Source: Anaerolineae bacterium (GTDB lineage: Bacteria > Chloroflexota > Anaerolineae > Aggregatilineales > Phototrophicaceae). From it: 64,000 nt of DNA. Both the position numbers and the translations under genes were made by a program. The stretch lies in assembly GCA_022820125.1 (NCBI GenBank), contig JAJEGA010000117.1:1-64000 (forward strand), written 5' to 3'. Below are positions 18,055-26,623 of the stretch, one piece after another (position 1 is the first letter of the stretch; every line of letters begins with the position of its first letter). Under the pieces are notes generated by a model. It was given only the letters and a program-made list of their open reading frames with translations. It made no database searches and was not told the origin of the DNA.

Positions 18055-18202
18055 GGCGGGAGCTGAGCGATCGCCCCTACATCTTTTTGCATCGGCGGAC
18101 GAGTTTATCGGCCGCCCCAGTCATTGCGCTCCTGCGGGCGAGCCACGTGCTCGCCCCTTCGGATTTCGCGTTTTTGCGGGCGACTCACAGAGTCGCCCCT
18201 AG
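18055..18202. repeat. Cluster of four palindromic hairpin repeats
   Basis: Copies at about 18055-18080, 18093-18118, 18134-18160 (GAGCCACGTGCTC) and 18176-18202 (GACTCACAGAGTC), filling the 215-bp gap between the Nudix gene and trpB. Each has a different self-complementary centre. Confidence 0.75.
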
Positions 18203-18246
18203 GACTTGCGTCATGAAAGATGTCTGTCATTCTTGCACAGTTGCTC

Positions 18247-18870
18247 TTAGATCCACAGTTCTTGCTCACCCACAAAATAGCGCCGCGCCAGAACCAGGAT
18301 TTTCATTACATAATTATCCACGCTTGGAATGAAGTCGTCTCGCGTTACGGTGATTGGGTCAGAACCCAAGCCGACCGAAGCCGCCTTGACGCAGGGGACA
18401 TCGCCGGAGTGCAGGCGCATTGCGTCGTCAATCCGCAGCTTGAGCAAACCGGCGATCTCGGCGCGTTGATACCGATATGCTTCAAGCGGCTGGTCGCACT
18501 CATACAGAAAAACATGGCATATCTGGCGATCGACAAAAGCGCCGATTCTATTGATGCCAACGCGCCGCCCGAGCGGGATTAGATCTTCAAAAGCCGCGCG
18601 CAAGCCTAACTCTTCTTCGAGCTCGCGCAGTCCATCGCGGACGCCTTCGCCCGCCCGCAAGTGCCCGGCAGCGCTGATATCGATTTTGTTCGGATAATCC
18701 AGGTATTCTTTGCGCTTCTGCAAAATTAGATAAGGGTCGCCGTTCGCCTCGCGACCGATCACCCAGCAGTGAAACACCTGATGCCAATCGCCATCGCGAT
18801 GGACCGCGGCGCGCCTCTTGACGCCGATGGGGTTCAGCGCTTCGTCGAAGATATCAAATAGCTCGCTCAT
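18247..18870 (-). CDS. Nudix hydrolase (IPP isomerase-like family)
   Basis: 207 residues with a perfect Nudix box near 70-91: G-x5-E-x7-RELEEELGL (GHLRAGEGVRDGLRELEEELGL region). The N-terminal FDIFDE...KRRAAVHRDGDWHQVFHCWV is typical of Nudix proteins close to isopentenyl-diphosphate isomerases and YfcD, many of which have uncharacterised substrates. Its ATG overlaps the trpF stop (ATGA), so it is translated together with the Trp enzymes. Nudix enzymes hydrolyse X-linked nucleoside diphosphates; a role in cleaning PRPP-derived or phosphorylated side products is speculation. Confidence 0.88.
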   Translation of the reverse strand: MSELFDIFDEALNPIGVKRRAAVHRDGDWHQVFHCWVIGREANGDPYLILQKRKEYLDYPNKIDISAAGHLRAGEGVRDGLRELEEELGLRAAFEDLIPLGRRVGINRIGAFVDRQICHVFLYECDQPLEAYRYQRAEIAGLLKLRIDDAMRLHSGDVPCVKAASVGLGSDPITVTRDDFIPSVDNYVMKILVLARRYFVGEQELWI

Positions 18871-19532
18871 GCCTGTGCCGTCCGCACTGCTTGAATAAAG
18901 GCGCGCGCTAGCCCGAGGTTTTTGATGCCGGGCGTCTCCGCTTCGACGCCGCTGGCGACATCCACCCCCCAGGGTCGTATGCGCCGCACGCGCCCGGCGA
19001 CATTGTCGGGGTTCAGACCGCCAGCCAGCATCAGGCGGGGCGCCGCGGCTTTAACGACGCGGGCGATGCTCTCGCTCGCGGTCTCGCCCGTTCCGCCATA
19101 GAGCTTGGGATTATAGGCATCCAAGAGAATGGAGGGCGCGGCGCTGCCTTGAGGAAAGGCGGCCGCCAGGCGCTCCACATCAGCGCGGGCAGCCGCAACA
19201 TCAGCCGGGCGAATCGACTTGAAAGCGATGCCATCCAATTCGCTCAGCGTATTGATCGACTCGTCGCCGCTAAGCTGCGCGAAATCCAGCCCGACTCGCT
19301 CAACGACTTCACGGATTTCTTCCGCCGACGCGTTGACAAAAACACCAACTAGCGTGGGACGGGCATCGCCGAAGGCTGCTCGCAGTTTCCGCGCAATCTC
19401 GCTCGCCTGCGCGGTCTTCAGATAGCGCGGCGACTTCGGATAGAAGTTCAAACCTATCATATCGGCGCCGGCATCAGCGACAGCCAGCGCGTTTTCAACC
19501 GACCGAATCCCGCAGATCTTAACCTTGGTCAT
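18867..19532 (-). CDS. trpF: Phosphoribosylanthranilate isomerase
   Basis: Amadori rearrangement of PRA to CdRP. 221 residues, TIM barrel. KICGIRS at the N-terminus bears the catalytic Cys; GLNFYPKSPRY, VGVFVN, the catalytic Asp in ILLDAYNPKLYGGTGE, LAGGLNPDNV and GVDVASGVE follow. It overlaps trpC by 14 bp and the Nudix gene by 4 bp. Confidence 0.96.
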   Translation of the reverse strand: MTKVKICGIRSVENALAVADAGADMIGLNFYPKSPRYLKTAQASEIARKLRAAFGDARPTLVGVFVNASAEEIREVVERVGLDFAQLSGDESINTLSELDGIAFKSIRPADVAAARADVERLAAAFPQGSAAPSILLDAYNPKLYGGTGETASESIARVVKAAAPRLMLAGGLNPDNVAGRVRRIRPWGVDVASGVEAETPGIKNLGLARAFIQAVRTAQA

Positions 19533-20346
19533 GTTCGCCTCGCGGCTGCCGGCTCAATTCCCGGATCAGGGGCACCGGATCCAGCGCTTTCATCAGCGCT
19601 TCGCCGACCAGAATGGCTCTCGCGCCCAAACGCCCCATCTCGCGCGCATCGGCGGCGCTGAAGATGCCGCTCTCGGCGACCAGGACGACATCGTCATCCA
19701 CCATGCTTGCGAGCCGCGCTGTTGTGCCCAGATCGACATTGAAGGTCTTCAAGTCGCGGTTGTTGATGCCGATAAGCTGCGCGCCCAGCCGCAGCGCCCG
19801 CGCCATTTCTTCTTCGTTATGCGCTTCCACCAGCGCCTTCATGCCCAGTTCGTTCGTCAGCGCATAGAGATCGGCCAATTGAGGATCCGATAGCGCCGCG
19901 ACAATTAGCAGGATGGCGTCAGCGCCGGCTGCCCGCCCTTCATAAACTTGATAGGGATCGATGACGAAGTCTTTGCGCAGCACTGGCACGGCGACCGCCT
20001 GGCGCGCTGCCGTCAGATATGCCAGGTTGCCGCGAAAAAAGTCTTGATCCGTCAATATCGAAATTGCCGCGGCGCCGTTGCAGGCATAAGTCGCGGCGGT
20101 CATCACCGGCGCGAAATCCCGCGTCAGCTCCCCTTTGCTCGGCGATGCGCGTTTTACCTCGGCGATCAAACTGACGCGGTCGGATTGCAGCGCCGCCATC
20201 ATATCGCGCGTGGCATGACCCGAGCGTTCCGCGCGCCGCATCATCTCCCGGTCGGAAGTTCGGGCGCGCGCTTCCGCCAGCTCCTCCACCTTGCGCTGAA
20301 GGATACGGTCGAGGACGGTATCGGTGGCGACGAAGGCTTGGCTCAT
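19519..20346 (-). CDS. trpC: Indole-3-glycerol phosphate synthase
   Basis: CdRP to indole-3-glycerol phosphate. 275 residues. AEVKRASPSKGEL near 60, SILTDQDFFRGNLAYL, LRKDFVIDPYQVYE, the catalytic Glu in LVEAHNEEE, GINNRDLKTF and AESGIFS are canonical. It overlaps trpD (ATGA) and trpF, indicating coupled translation. Confidence 0.97.
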   Translation of the reverse strand: MSQAFVATDTVLDRILQRKVEELAEARARTSDREMMRRAERSGHATRDMMAALQSDRVSLIAEVKRASPSKGELTRDFAPVMTAATYACNGAAAISILTDQDFFRGNLAYLTAARQAVAVPVLRKDFVIDPYQVYEGRAAGADAILLIVAALSDPQLADLYALTNELGMKALVEAHNEEEMARALRLGAQLIGINNRDLKTFNVDLGTTARLASMVDDDVVLVAESGIFSAADAREMGRLGARAILVGEALMKALDPVPLIRELSRQPRGEHDQG

Positions 20347-21374
20347 GCGGCGACGCTCTTGCCGAATTCAATGAGTTGATCGAGCTTTTGCAGCGCGGCG
20401 CCACTGTCCAGGCTGTCGCGCGCCATAACAATGCCATCGGCGATGGAGCCGGCCAAGCCGCCGGTCATAATGGCGGCGCCCGCGTTCAATAACACGATGT
20501 CGCGCTTCGGTCCAGCTTCGGAGCCATCAAGAACGCGGCGCAGGATCTCGGCATTCTCGCCGGGGTCGCCGCCGCGGAGATCATCAAGACGAGCCATGTG
20601 GAAGCCTAGCTCGGTCGGGTCGACATCCAGATGCGATATGTCGCCGTTTTCTTCCAGATAACTAATGCGATTCGGTCCCGTAACCGTGAGCTCATCCAAG
20701 CCGCCATAGCCGTTGACGACCATTGCCGATTTGAGCCCGAGGTCCCGCAAGACATGCGCCAGCAAATCGGTGAGGCTGTGGGCGAAGACACCCATCAGTT
20801 GTCGTTGGGCGCCGGCGGGATTTGTCAGCGGGCCCAGGATATTAAATATGGTCCGGATGCCAAGCTCTCTTCGCGGTCCGATGGCGTGGCGCATCGCCGG
20901 GTGCAGCATGGGCGCGAACAAGAAACCAATGCCGATCTCGTCAATGCAGCGACCGACCTGCTCAGGCCTGAGTTCAAAATTGACGCCGAGAGCGGCCAAA
21001 ACATCGGCGCTGCCGCTCTTGCTGGTTGCGGCGCGGTTGCCGTGCTTCGCCACCGGTATGCCGGCGCCGGCTGCGACAAAGGCGACGGTGGTGCTGATGT
21101 TGAAGGTGCCGGAGCGGTCGCCGCCGGTGCCACAGGTGTCAAGCATATCGGCTTCGACCGTCGTCGGCACTTTAGTCGCCGCGTCTCGCATTGCGCGCGC
21201 GCTGCCGCTAATCTCGTCGGTCGTTTCGCCTTTCATGCTCAGCGCCATAAGATAGGCGCCGATCTGCGCTTCGCTGGCGCCGCCGGTCATGATCTGTCGC
21301 ATCACCGATTCCGCCTGATCCGCATTCAGGTGTCCGTAACGGCTTAAGGCGTCAATCGCGTTTTGAATATCCAT
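20343..21374 (-). CDS. trpD: Anthranilate phosphoribosyltransferase
   Basis: Transfers phosphoribose from PRPP to anthranilate. 343 residues. DTCGTGGDRSGTFNISTTVAF near 80-100 binds PRPP; VAKHGNRAATSKSGSADVLAALG, FLFAPMLHPAM, and RTIFNILGPLTNP complete the signature. A repeat-filled gap of 105 bp separates it from trpG. Confidence 0.97.
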   Translation of the reverse strand: MDIQNAIDALSRYGHLNADQAESVMRQIMTGGASEAQIGAYLMALSMKGETTDEISGSARAMRDAATKVPTTVEADMLDTCGTGGDRSGTFNISTTVAFVAAGAGIPVAKHGNRAATSKSGSADVLAALGVNFELRPEQVGRCIDEIGIGFLFAPMLHPAMRHAIGPRRELGIRTIFNILGPLTNPAGAQRQLMGVFAHSLTDLLAHVLRDLGLKSAMVVNGYGGLDELTVTGPNRISYLEENGDISHLDVDPTELGFHMARLDDLRGGDPGENAEILRRVLDGSEAGPKRDIVLLNAGAAIMTGGLAGSIADGIVMARDSLDSGAALQKLDQLIEFGKSVAA

Positions 21375-21414
21375 TTGCCATTCCTTTGAAATTAGTAAGC
21401 AGTTCCGAGTTGCC

Positions 21415-21483
21415 GGCGGGCGACCTGATAGGCAGCGCCTGCATTTTTGCGCTTCAGCGGGCTTTTCGCATAGGCGCCCCTAC
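21415..21483. repeat. Two palindromic hairpin repeats
   Basis: Copies at 21415-21442 and 21457-21483 (variable arm CTTTTCGCATAGG, partly decayed) between trpG and trpD; the second touches the trpG stop. Confidence 0.65.
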
Positions 21484-22070
21484 ACATTTTCAAATAAAGC
21501 AACTGGCTCGTAGTTGAGAAAGTTGCCCAGGATTTGAAGCCCGTATCCTGTAAGAATGCTTTCCGGGTGAAACTGGAGGCCGATCACGGGATGCTGTTTG
21601 TGGCGCAAACCCATGATTTCGCCGGTCGCCGTCCGCGCCGTGATTTGCAGGCAGTCGGGCAAGGTCGCTTCATCCACGATCAGGCTGTGATAGCGGGTCG
21701 CTTCAAAGGGATTGGGGATATCGCTCAATATCGTATCGCCATCGTGGTAGATCATGCTCGTCTTGCCGTGCATCAGTTCAGGCGCGCGCGTCACCAGGCC
21801 GCCGTAGGCTTCGCCGATCGCCTGATGCCCCAGGCAGACGCCCAAAAGCGGGATCGATGCCCCCAGCGCTTGAATCAACTGGAGCGAGACGCCCGCGTCA
21901 ATCGGGAAACCGGGACCGGGAGATATCACGATTCGCGCCGGCGCCAGCGCCCGAATCTCGTCGACGGTGATTTTGTCGTTGCGATAAACGGTCAGATTCG
22001 CGCCCAGCTCGCCCAATTCCTGCACGATGTTGTAGGTGAAGCTGTCGTAATTGTCGATCACCAGAATCAT
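21480..22070 (-). CDS. trpG: Anthranilate synthase glutamine amidotransferase subunit
   Basis: Class I glutamine amidotransferase that feeds ammonia to TrpE. 196 residues. NYDSFTYN at the N-terminus, SPGPGFP, the nucleophile Cys in [11 protein letters not shown] near 80, and QFHPESI near 170 with the catalytic His and Glu. It could also serve aminodeoxychorismate synthase (PabA), as in many bacteria; the trp context favours TrpG. Confidence 0.95.
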   Translation of the reverse strand: MILVIDNYDSFTYNIVQELGELGANLTVYRNDKITVDEIRALAPARIVISPGPGFPIDAGVSLQLIQALGASIPLLGVCLGHQAIGEAYGGLVTRAPELMHGKTSMIYHDGDTILSDIPNPFEATRYHSLIVDEATLPDCLQITARTATGEIMGLRHKQHPVIGLQFHPESILTGYGLQILGNFLNYEPVALFENV

Positions 22071-22101
22071 GATTCAGTCTCCAAGGTTTCTTTGGTCGCT
22101 T

Positions 22102-22208
22102 GGCGGGCGAGCCAATGGGTAGCCCCTACAATTTCGCTTTGGCGGGCGACCCAATGGGTAGCCCCTGCGGTTTCGCGCTTTGGCGGGCGAGCCAAGGCTC
22201 GCCCCTAC
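22102..22208. repeat. Three palindromic hairpin repeats
   Basis: Copies at 22102-22129, 22141-22167 and 22182-22208 (last one GAGCCAAGGCTC) in the trpE-trpG gap. The 40-bp spacing matches the array near aroH. Confidence 0.75.
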
Positions 22209-22234
22209 GATTATCGCGTTTCTGTGCCTTGCGC

Positions 22235-23758
22235 TCACATTAGTCCGCTTTCGGCATATTTGACCGCCTCGAATACAGCCGCCGCTTTGTGGATTGATTC
22301 ATAATATTCAGCCTCGGGATCGCTGTCCGCGACGATGCCGCCGCCAGCTTGGACGCTGATCCTGCCATTTTGCATCAAGAGCGTGCGGATGGTGATGCAC
22401 ATATCCATCGAACCGTCGAAGCTGAAATAACCAACTGCGCCGCCATAAGGACCACGACGCGTCTCTTCGAGCTCTTCGATGATCTCCATCGCCCGCACTT
22501 TCGGCGCCCCGCTTAGCGTGCCGGCCGGGAAGGTGGCGCGCAGCAAATCGAAAGCGTCCATGCCTTTGCTGAGCAAACCCTCGACCTGGCTGGTGATGTG
22601 CATCACATGGGAGAAGCGTTCGATATACATCATCCGGGTCACTTTTACGGTGCCATAATCGCAGACGCGCCCCAGGTCGTTCCGCCCCAGATCGACCAAC
22701 ATCACATGCTCGGCGCGCTCTTTGGGGTCGTTGATCAATTCCTCTTCCAGCTCGAGATCTTCCTTTTCGTTAACGCCTCTGCGCCGCGTCCCGGCGACCG
22801 GACGATTGTAGGCGATGCCGTCTTCGAGGCGCACCAGCATCTCCGGCGACGCGCCCACAAGCGTCAGGTCGTCGCTGAATTCCAGCAGGAACATATACGG
22901 CGAGGGATTGGTCGCGCGGAGGGCGCGATATATCTGCAGTGGGCTGGCTTCGGTCTGCCGGCTGAAGCGCTGCGCCAGCACAATTTGAAAAGCATCGCCG
23001 TCGCGGATGTATTCTTTAGCCGCCCGCACACGATCTTCATGGACGCGCTTTTCCACATTCGATTTTGGATCCGCCCTTTCGCCATTGGAAGGCAGGTCGT
23101 AGGCCGGATGCACCATCGGCGCGGACAAAGCCTCAACGATGGCGTCGATGCTGGCAATCGCGCGATCGTAGGCGTCATCAGGGTCATCACCCGTATTATG
23201 CGCGTTCGCCAAGACGATCAACTGGTGCATGGCGTGATCGAAAATCACCAAGGTGTCTGGCAGCATAAATGCCACGGTCGGCACGTTTAAGTCATCGCTG
23301 GCGGTTGATGGCAAGTCCTCAAAATAACGCACAATATCGTAAGACATATAGCCGACGGCGCCGCCAACTAAACGGGGCAAGCCTTCGAGCGGTACCGGAT
23401 TCACCGTCTGAAAATGCCGTTTGATGACGTGCAGCGGGTCTTGACCTTCGGGAATGGCGAATTTGGTCGTCTGCCCATCGCGCTCGAAAGTGACGATATT
23501 GTCCTTAACGCTGAGCAAGCCTTTTGGATTCACGCCTATGAAGGAGTAGCGCCCGACCTGCTCGCCGCCCTCGACGCTCTCCAATAGGAAGGAAGGCGCC
23601 CCGGCTTGCTTCAGCTTCATATAAACGGAGACCGGCGTCTCCAGATCAGCCAGCAGGGTGCGATAGACCGGCACATGATCGCCGTGGCGGAAGTGTTCCA
23701 TCATTCCTTCTCGCGTTGGTTTAATGTCGGTTCGCTCTCGCGGCATCGTCTGGAACAT
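22235..23758 (-). CDS. trpE: Anthranilate synthase component I
   Basis: Chorismate + NH3 to anthranilate. 507 residues from ATG 23758, which has GGGAGAAG five bases upstream; a longer frame would start inside the T-box terminator and is rejected. The N-terminal regulatory part contains ASFLLESVE, the LLES element of Trp feedback binding. The catalytic part has QRFSRQTEASPLQIYRALR, GASPEMLVR, PVAGTRRRG, LVDLGRNDLGRV, GTLSGAPKVRAME and the C-terminal GGGIVADSDPE. First gene of the trp operon. Confidence 0.97.
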   Translation of the reverse strand: MFQTMPRERTDIKPTREGMMEHFRHGDHVPVYRTLLADLETPVSVYMKLKQAGAPSFLLESVEGGEQVGRYSFIGVNPKGLLSVKDNIVTFERDGQTTKFAIPEGQDPLHVIKRHFQTVNPVPLEGLPRLVGGAVGYMSYDIVRYFEDLPSTASDDLNVPTVAFMLPDTLVIFDHAMHQLIVLANAHNTGDDPDDAYDRAIASIDAIVEALSAPMVHPAYDLPSNGERADPKSNVEKRVHEDRVRAAKEYIRDGDAFQIVLAQRFSRQTEASPLQIYRALRATNPSPYMFLLEFSDDLTLVGASPEMLVRLEDGIAYNRPVAGTRRRGVNEKEDLELEEELINDPKERAEHVMLVDLGRNDLGRVCDYGTVKVTRMMYIERFSHVMHITSQVEGLLSKGMDAFDLLRATFPAGTLSGAPKVRAMEIIEELEETRRGPYGGAVGYFSFDGSMDMCITIRTLLMQNGRISVQAGGGIVADSDPEAEYYESIHKAAAVFEAVKYAESGLM

Positions 23759-23776
23759 CGTCTTCTCCCATAAATC

Positions 23777-23816
23777 AAAAGAACCCCAAACATCCAATCA
23801 AGGACGAGAAGGGTTC
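23777..23816 (-). terminator. T-box intrinsic terminator
   Basis: Minus strand GAACCC (23811-23816) and GGGTTC (23781-23786) enclose a 24-nt loop and are followed by TTTT (23777-23780). The 5' arm begins inside the T-box sequence, so the antiterminator and terminator are mutually exclusive. Confidence 0.85.
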
Positions 23817-24055
23817 CCGCGGTGCCACCTTGATTACCCGCTCGCGCGGGTCGCTCTGTGGATACAGACCGGCGGTCGATATCCCGCGCTGCTAACGGCG
23901 CGCTCTCCGGCGCAAGCTAATTGGATGCCCGTTCACCTGCGCGACTCCCCAGTCCATTCCCCATCTCTGCGTGTCTCGCATTCACAGCGCCTAGCGAGTC
24001 TCTGAACTGCACGATAACGGGTACTACTCTGGATCACAGTCTTTAATGATATTCG
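23777..24055 (-). promoter_or_regulatory. Tryptophan T-box riboswitch (tRNA-Trp sensing leader)
   Basis: The minus-strand leader contains AAGGTGGCACCGCGGGAA at 23814-23831, the T-box consensus. Its TGGC would pair with the GCCA end of an uncharged tRNA carrying G73, as tRNA-Trp does. Stem I starts near GAGTAGTA, and its return strand carries GAATGGACT: the specifier TGG (Trp) at 23954-23956 followed by the usual purine. The antiterminator can pair CCCGC (upstream) with GCGGG of the T-box, against the terminator just downstream. Two independent tRNA contacts therefore both point to Trp. It controls trpE and the genes behind it. Confidence 0.93.
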
Positions 24056-24064
24056 ATTGCGTAC

Positions 24065-24093
24065 ATGGTAACGCCGCCCGGCGCCCCTGTCAA
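24065..24093 (-). promoter_or_regulatory. Predicted promoter of the trp operon
   Basis: Perfect -35 TTGACA at 24088-24093, 17-bp spacer, -10 TACCAT at 24065-24070 (4/6). Start would fall near 24058, just before stem I of the T-box. Confidence 0.7.
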
Positions 24094-24112
24094 GCGCGGT
24101 TCGGGCAGTACA

Positions 24113-24305
24113 CAGGGCAATCGCTTCAAATGAAATTGCGCTGATAAATAACAATTTTCCCTCACATTTCGTAATCTGTAGGGGCGTTTCGCTGAAACGC
24201 CCGCAAAATTTATGTCATATTCATCGGGCGTATCGGCGATACGCCCCTACATTTTCACAATTTTCGTGGCGAACGGCGCATTATGATTTTGATGCGATTG
24301 CCTTG
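24113..24305. mobile_element. MITE-like element, copy 2 (193 bp)
   Basis: Near-identical to 41-233, with the same CAGGGCAA start and GATTGCCTTG end. Flanks repeat (g)ggcagtaca at 24103-24112 and 24305/24306-24314, a 9-10 bp duplication different from that of copy 1, so the two insertions are independent. It lies 20 bp upstream of the trp -35 box and ends 55 bp past the amidohydrolase stop. Confidence 0.8.
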
Positions 24306-24359
24306 GGCAGTACATCGTAATCGAATGAGGATATGAAATCAGCGCCGAGTTGGCAATGT

Positions 24360-25829
24360 CTATTTGTCCCAACCGCGATAGAACTTCCGCAGATGGGCAT
24401 CCAGTCGGGAGGGCTGCCCGCCTGTGAGCGGACGCAATCGCTGCCAAATCTCGCGCTCGACATCGCTTATGTCGACTGTTTTATGCTCGCCATCTTGCAG
24501 GACCCAATTGCCGCCGACCATCACGCGCCGCACATGTTCCCGCTTTATGCGGCGCAGCAAGAATTCCGGCAGCAGCTCCTGCGGCGGAAAATCAGCCGGC
24601 GCCCAGATTCCCGCCACCGCTTCCCAATCCAGCAAAATCAGGTCGGCGAGACTGCCGATTTCAAGCTGCCCCAGGGGAGCGCGCGGGCCAAAGGTGATCT
24701 TTGCCGCGATGTCCGCGCCCATCCGCCATGCGGCCGCCGCGCCGAGATCCGCCGCTCCCATTCCACTCTGATTGCCGATGGTCCAAGCCAGCCGAATTTC
24801 CCGCAGGAAGTCCTGGTCATCGTCCATGGACTGCCCGTCCAAGCCAATGCCGACATTGACCCCTGCCGCCATCAGCTTGGCAACCGGCGCGATGCCGCTG
24901 CGCAGGCGCAAGTTGCTGCTGATATTGTGCGCGATGCCGACGCCGCGTTCCGCAATCAGTTCAATGTCGTCAGCTTCAACCCAGACCATATGCGCCAGCG
25001 TCAGCCAGTCGCCCAAGGCGCCGATATCATCAAGATGCCGGACGAAGCTCAAGCGCCAGGTTTTATAGGCGTAGATCCGCTGATAGCGCGTCTCGAGCAG
25101 GTGCATCTGCACCCGCGTTCGATGGCGCCGCGCCCACTCGCAAGCGCGGATGATCAGCCCGTCGCTGCACCATTGACCGCCGGCTGGACTCGCTTGAATA
25201 TGCGCGCGATGATGTTTGTCGTCATGGAAGTTCTGGTAGAGATCGTCCAAGATGGCGAAATAATCGCCCACGCTTAAGTCGATTGCGTCTGCCGCCCCCA
25301 CTTCATCGCGCAATTCCGCTGGAAGCTGGCGCAGAAACCGATTGCGCTCGGCGTATACCAGCTGGTTCTGGTCAATGATAGGCGGGTGCATGGCGACGCG
25401 CATGCCGGCATCGGCATATCCGCGCAGAGACTCCGGCACTTCAACCGCAAGCGCAGACCAGGAAATCGGATTGTGACTGTGAGCGACAGCGGTCACGCCG
25501 GATTGGAGCAGCTGCAGCCCGGAATACAGCGCCACCAGATATGGCGGAATGCTTGGCAGGCAGGCTAAATGGCTGAGCCATATTTCGAGGAAGCTGTCCG
25601 GGTGGCCCAGCGCCATAGTCCCCAGCGCGCGTCCGTGGTCATGCGCATTGGTGAATGCCGGCGCGAGAATAAAGTCGTCGCCGCCCGCCCGTTCCGCCTC
25701 TGGATAGCGGGCGATCAAGTCTGATAAAGCGCCGGCGTCAACGATGGCATCCCCATCGACGCAGACTGCCAGATCATCCAGGGCGACGCCCTTATACAAG
25801 GTATAACGCGCATGAATGATGGTTGGCAT
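24360..25829 (-). CDS. Amidohydrolase, TRZ/ATZ (cytosine deaminase-like) superfamily
   Basis: 489 residues. Predicted metal-dependent hydrolase or deaminase of a heterocyclic or guanidine-type C-N bond. NAHDHGRA near 60 is the HxH metal pair; HLLET near 245 and HMVW near 285 give the further His ligands, and GIGLDGQSMDDDQ near 345 gives the Asp. GSLADLILLDW is the family's C-terminal strand. The residue patterns are not specific enough to separate guanine deaminase, MTA/SAH deaminase or chlorohydrolase types. Last gene of the catabolic operon; its ATG overlaps the SDR stop (TGATG). Confidence 0.85.
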   Translation of the reverse strand: MPTIIHARYTLYKGVALDDLAVCVDGDAIVDAGALSDLIARYPEAERAGGDDFILAPAFTNAHDHGRALGTMALGHPDSFLEIWLSHLACLPSIPPYLVALYSGLQLLQSGVTAVAHSHNPISWSALAVEVPESLRGYADAGMRVAMHPPIIDQNQLVYAERNRFLRQLPAELRDEVGAADAIDLSVGDYFAILDDLYQNFHDDKHHRAHIQASPAGGQWCSDGLIIRACEWARRHRTRVQMHLLETRYQRIYAYKTWRLSFVRHLDDIGALGDWLTLAHMVWVEADDIELIAERGVGIAHNISSNLRLRSGIAPVAKLMAAGVNVGIGLDGQSMDDDQDFLREIRLAWTIGNQSGMGAADLGAAAAWRMGADIAAKITFGPRAPLGQLEIGSLADLILLDWEAVAGIWAPADFPPQELLPEFLLRRIKREHVRRVMVGGNWVLQDGEHKTVDISDVEREIWQRLRPLTGGQPSRLDAHLRKFYRGWDK

Positions 25830-26584
25830 CAGGCGAACAAGCCGGCTTGTTGGCCGCCGTCGATGACGAAGATCTGTCCCGTAATCATTCTGGCGGCGTC
25901 GGAAGCGAGGTATACCGCCATCTCAGCGACGTCTTCAGCCGATATAAGCCCGCGCAGAGGCTGATGCTGTTCCAGGAAGGCATCGCGCTCCGCCCGCGGA
26001 AAGCCTTCATTGAGCGGCGTATCGACATACCCGGGGCAGATCACATTACAACGGATTTTGTCGCGGGCATAATCGAGGGCGATAGAGCGCGTGAGGTTAA
26101 TCAAGCCCGCCTTTGCGGCTGAATATGCCGCTTTGTTCTTGGCGGCGCGCAGACCGAAGGTGCCGGCGGTGTTGAGGATGAGGCCGCCACCAGCCTCAAT
26201 CATCAGGGGCAGCGCGCAGCGGGCGGTTAAGAATACGGACTTCAAGTCGATAGCGAGGCATTCGTCCCATTCCGCTTCGCTGATATCGGCGACGCGGCCC
26301 GAGGGGCTGATTCCCGCGTTGTTGAATATGATATCGGGCGCGCCCAATTCAGTTGCGGTCCTGTCGATCATACGCTGTACATCGGCGCTGAGCGCCACAT
26401 CCGCCCCGATGGCGATCGCTCTTCCGCCACCAGACTCGATCGCGCGCGCCACCGCATCCGCCTTCGCCACGGTCCGATTCGCCACCGCGACTTGCGCGCC
26501 TTCGCGAGCAAAGGCATAGCAAGCGGCCGCGCCGATGCCGGAGCCGCCGCCGGTGACAATCACTACTTTATCTTGCAGCTTCAC
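25829..26584 (-). CDS. SDR family oxidoreductase with altered catalytic Ser
   Basis: 251 residues, classical SDR. TGGGSGIG at 11-18 binds the cofactor; NNAG near 90 and YSAAK near 155 (catalytic Tyr and Lys) are present. At the catalytic Ser position the sequence is NTAGTFG where relatives have N-x-x-S, so Ser is replaced by Gly with a Thr next to it. Activity may be reduced, or the Thr may substitute. It is 39 bp behind the second SDR and overlaps the amidohydrolase by 1 bp. Confidence 0.88.
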   Translation of the reverse strand: MKLQDKVVIVTGGGSGIGAAACYAFAREGAQVAVANRTVAKADAVARAIESGGGRAIAIGADVALSADVQRMIDRTATELGAPDIIFNNAGISPSGRVADISEAEWDECLAIDLKSVFLTARCALPLMIEAGGGLILNTAGTFGLRAAKNKAAYSAAKAGLINLTRSIALDYARDKIRCNVICPGYVDTPLNEGFPRAERDAFLEQHQPLRGLISAEDVAEMAVYLASDAARMITGQIFVIDGGQQAGLFA

Positions 26585-26623
26585 GCCGCCAGCCTTTCAG
26601 CGTTCACCACCACGGTATCGCGG

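Noticed and set aside
23759..23797. Longer TrpE start (MDVWGSF...)
   Set aside because: It would place the start within the T-box terminator hairpin; ATG 23758 has a proper Shine-Dalgarno.
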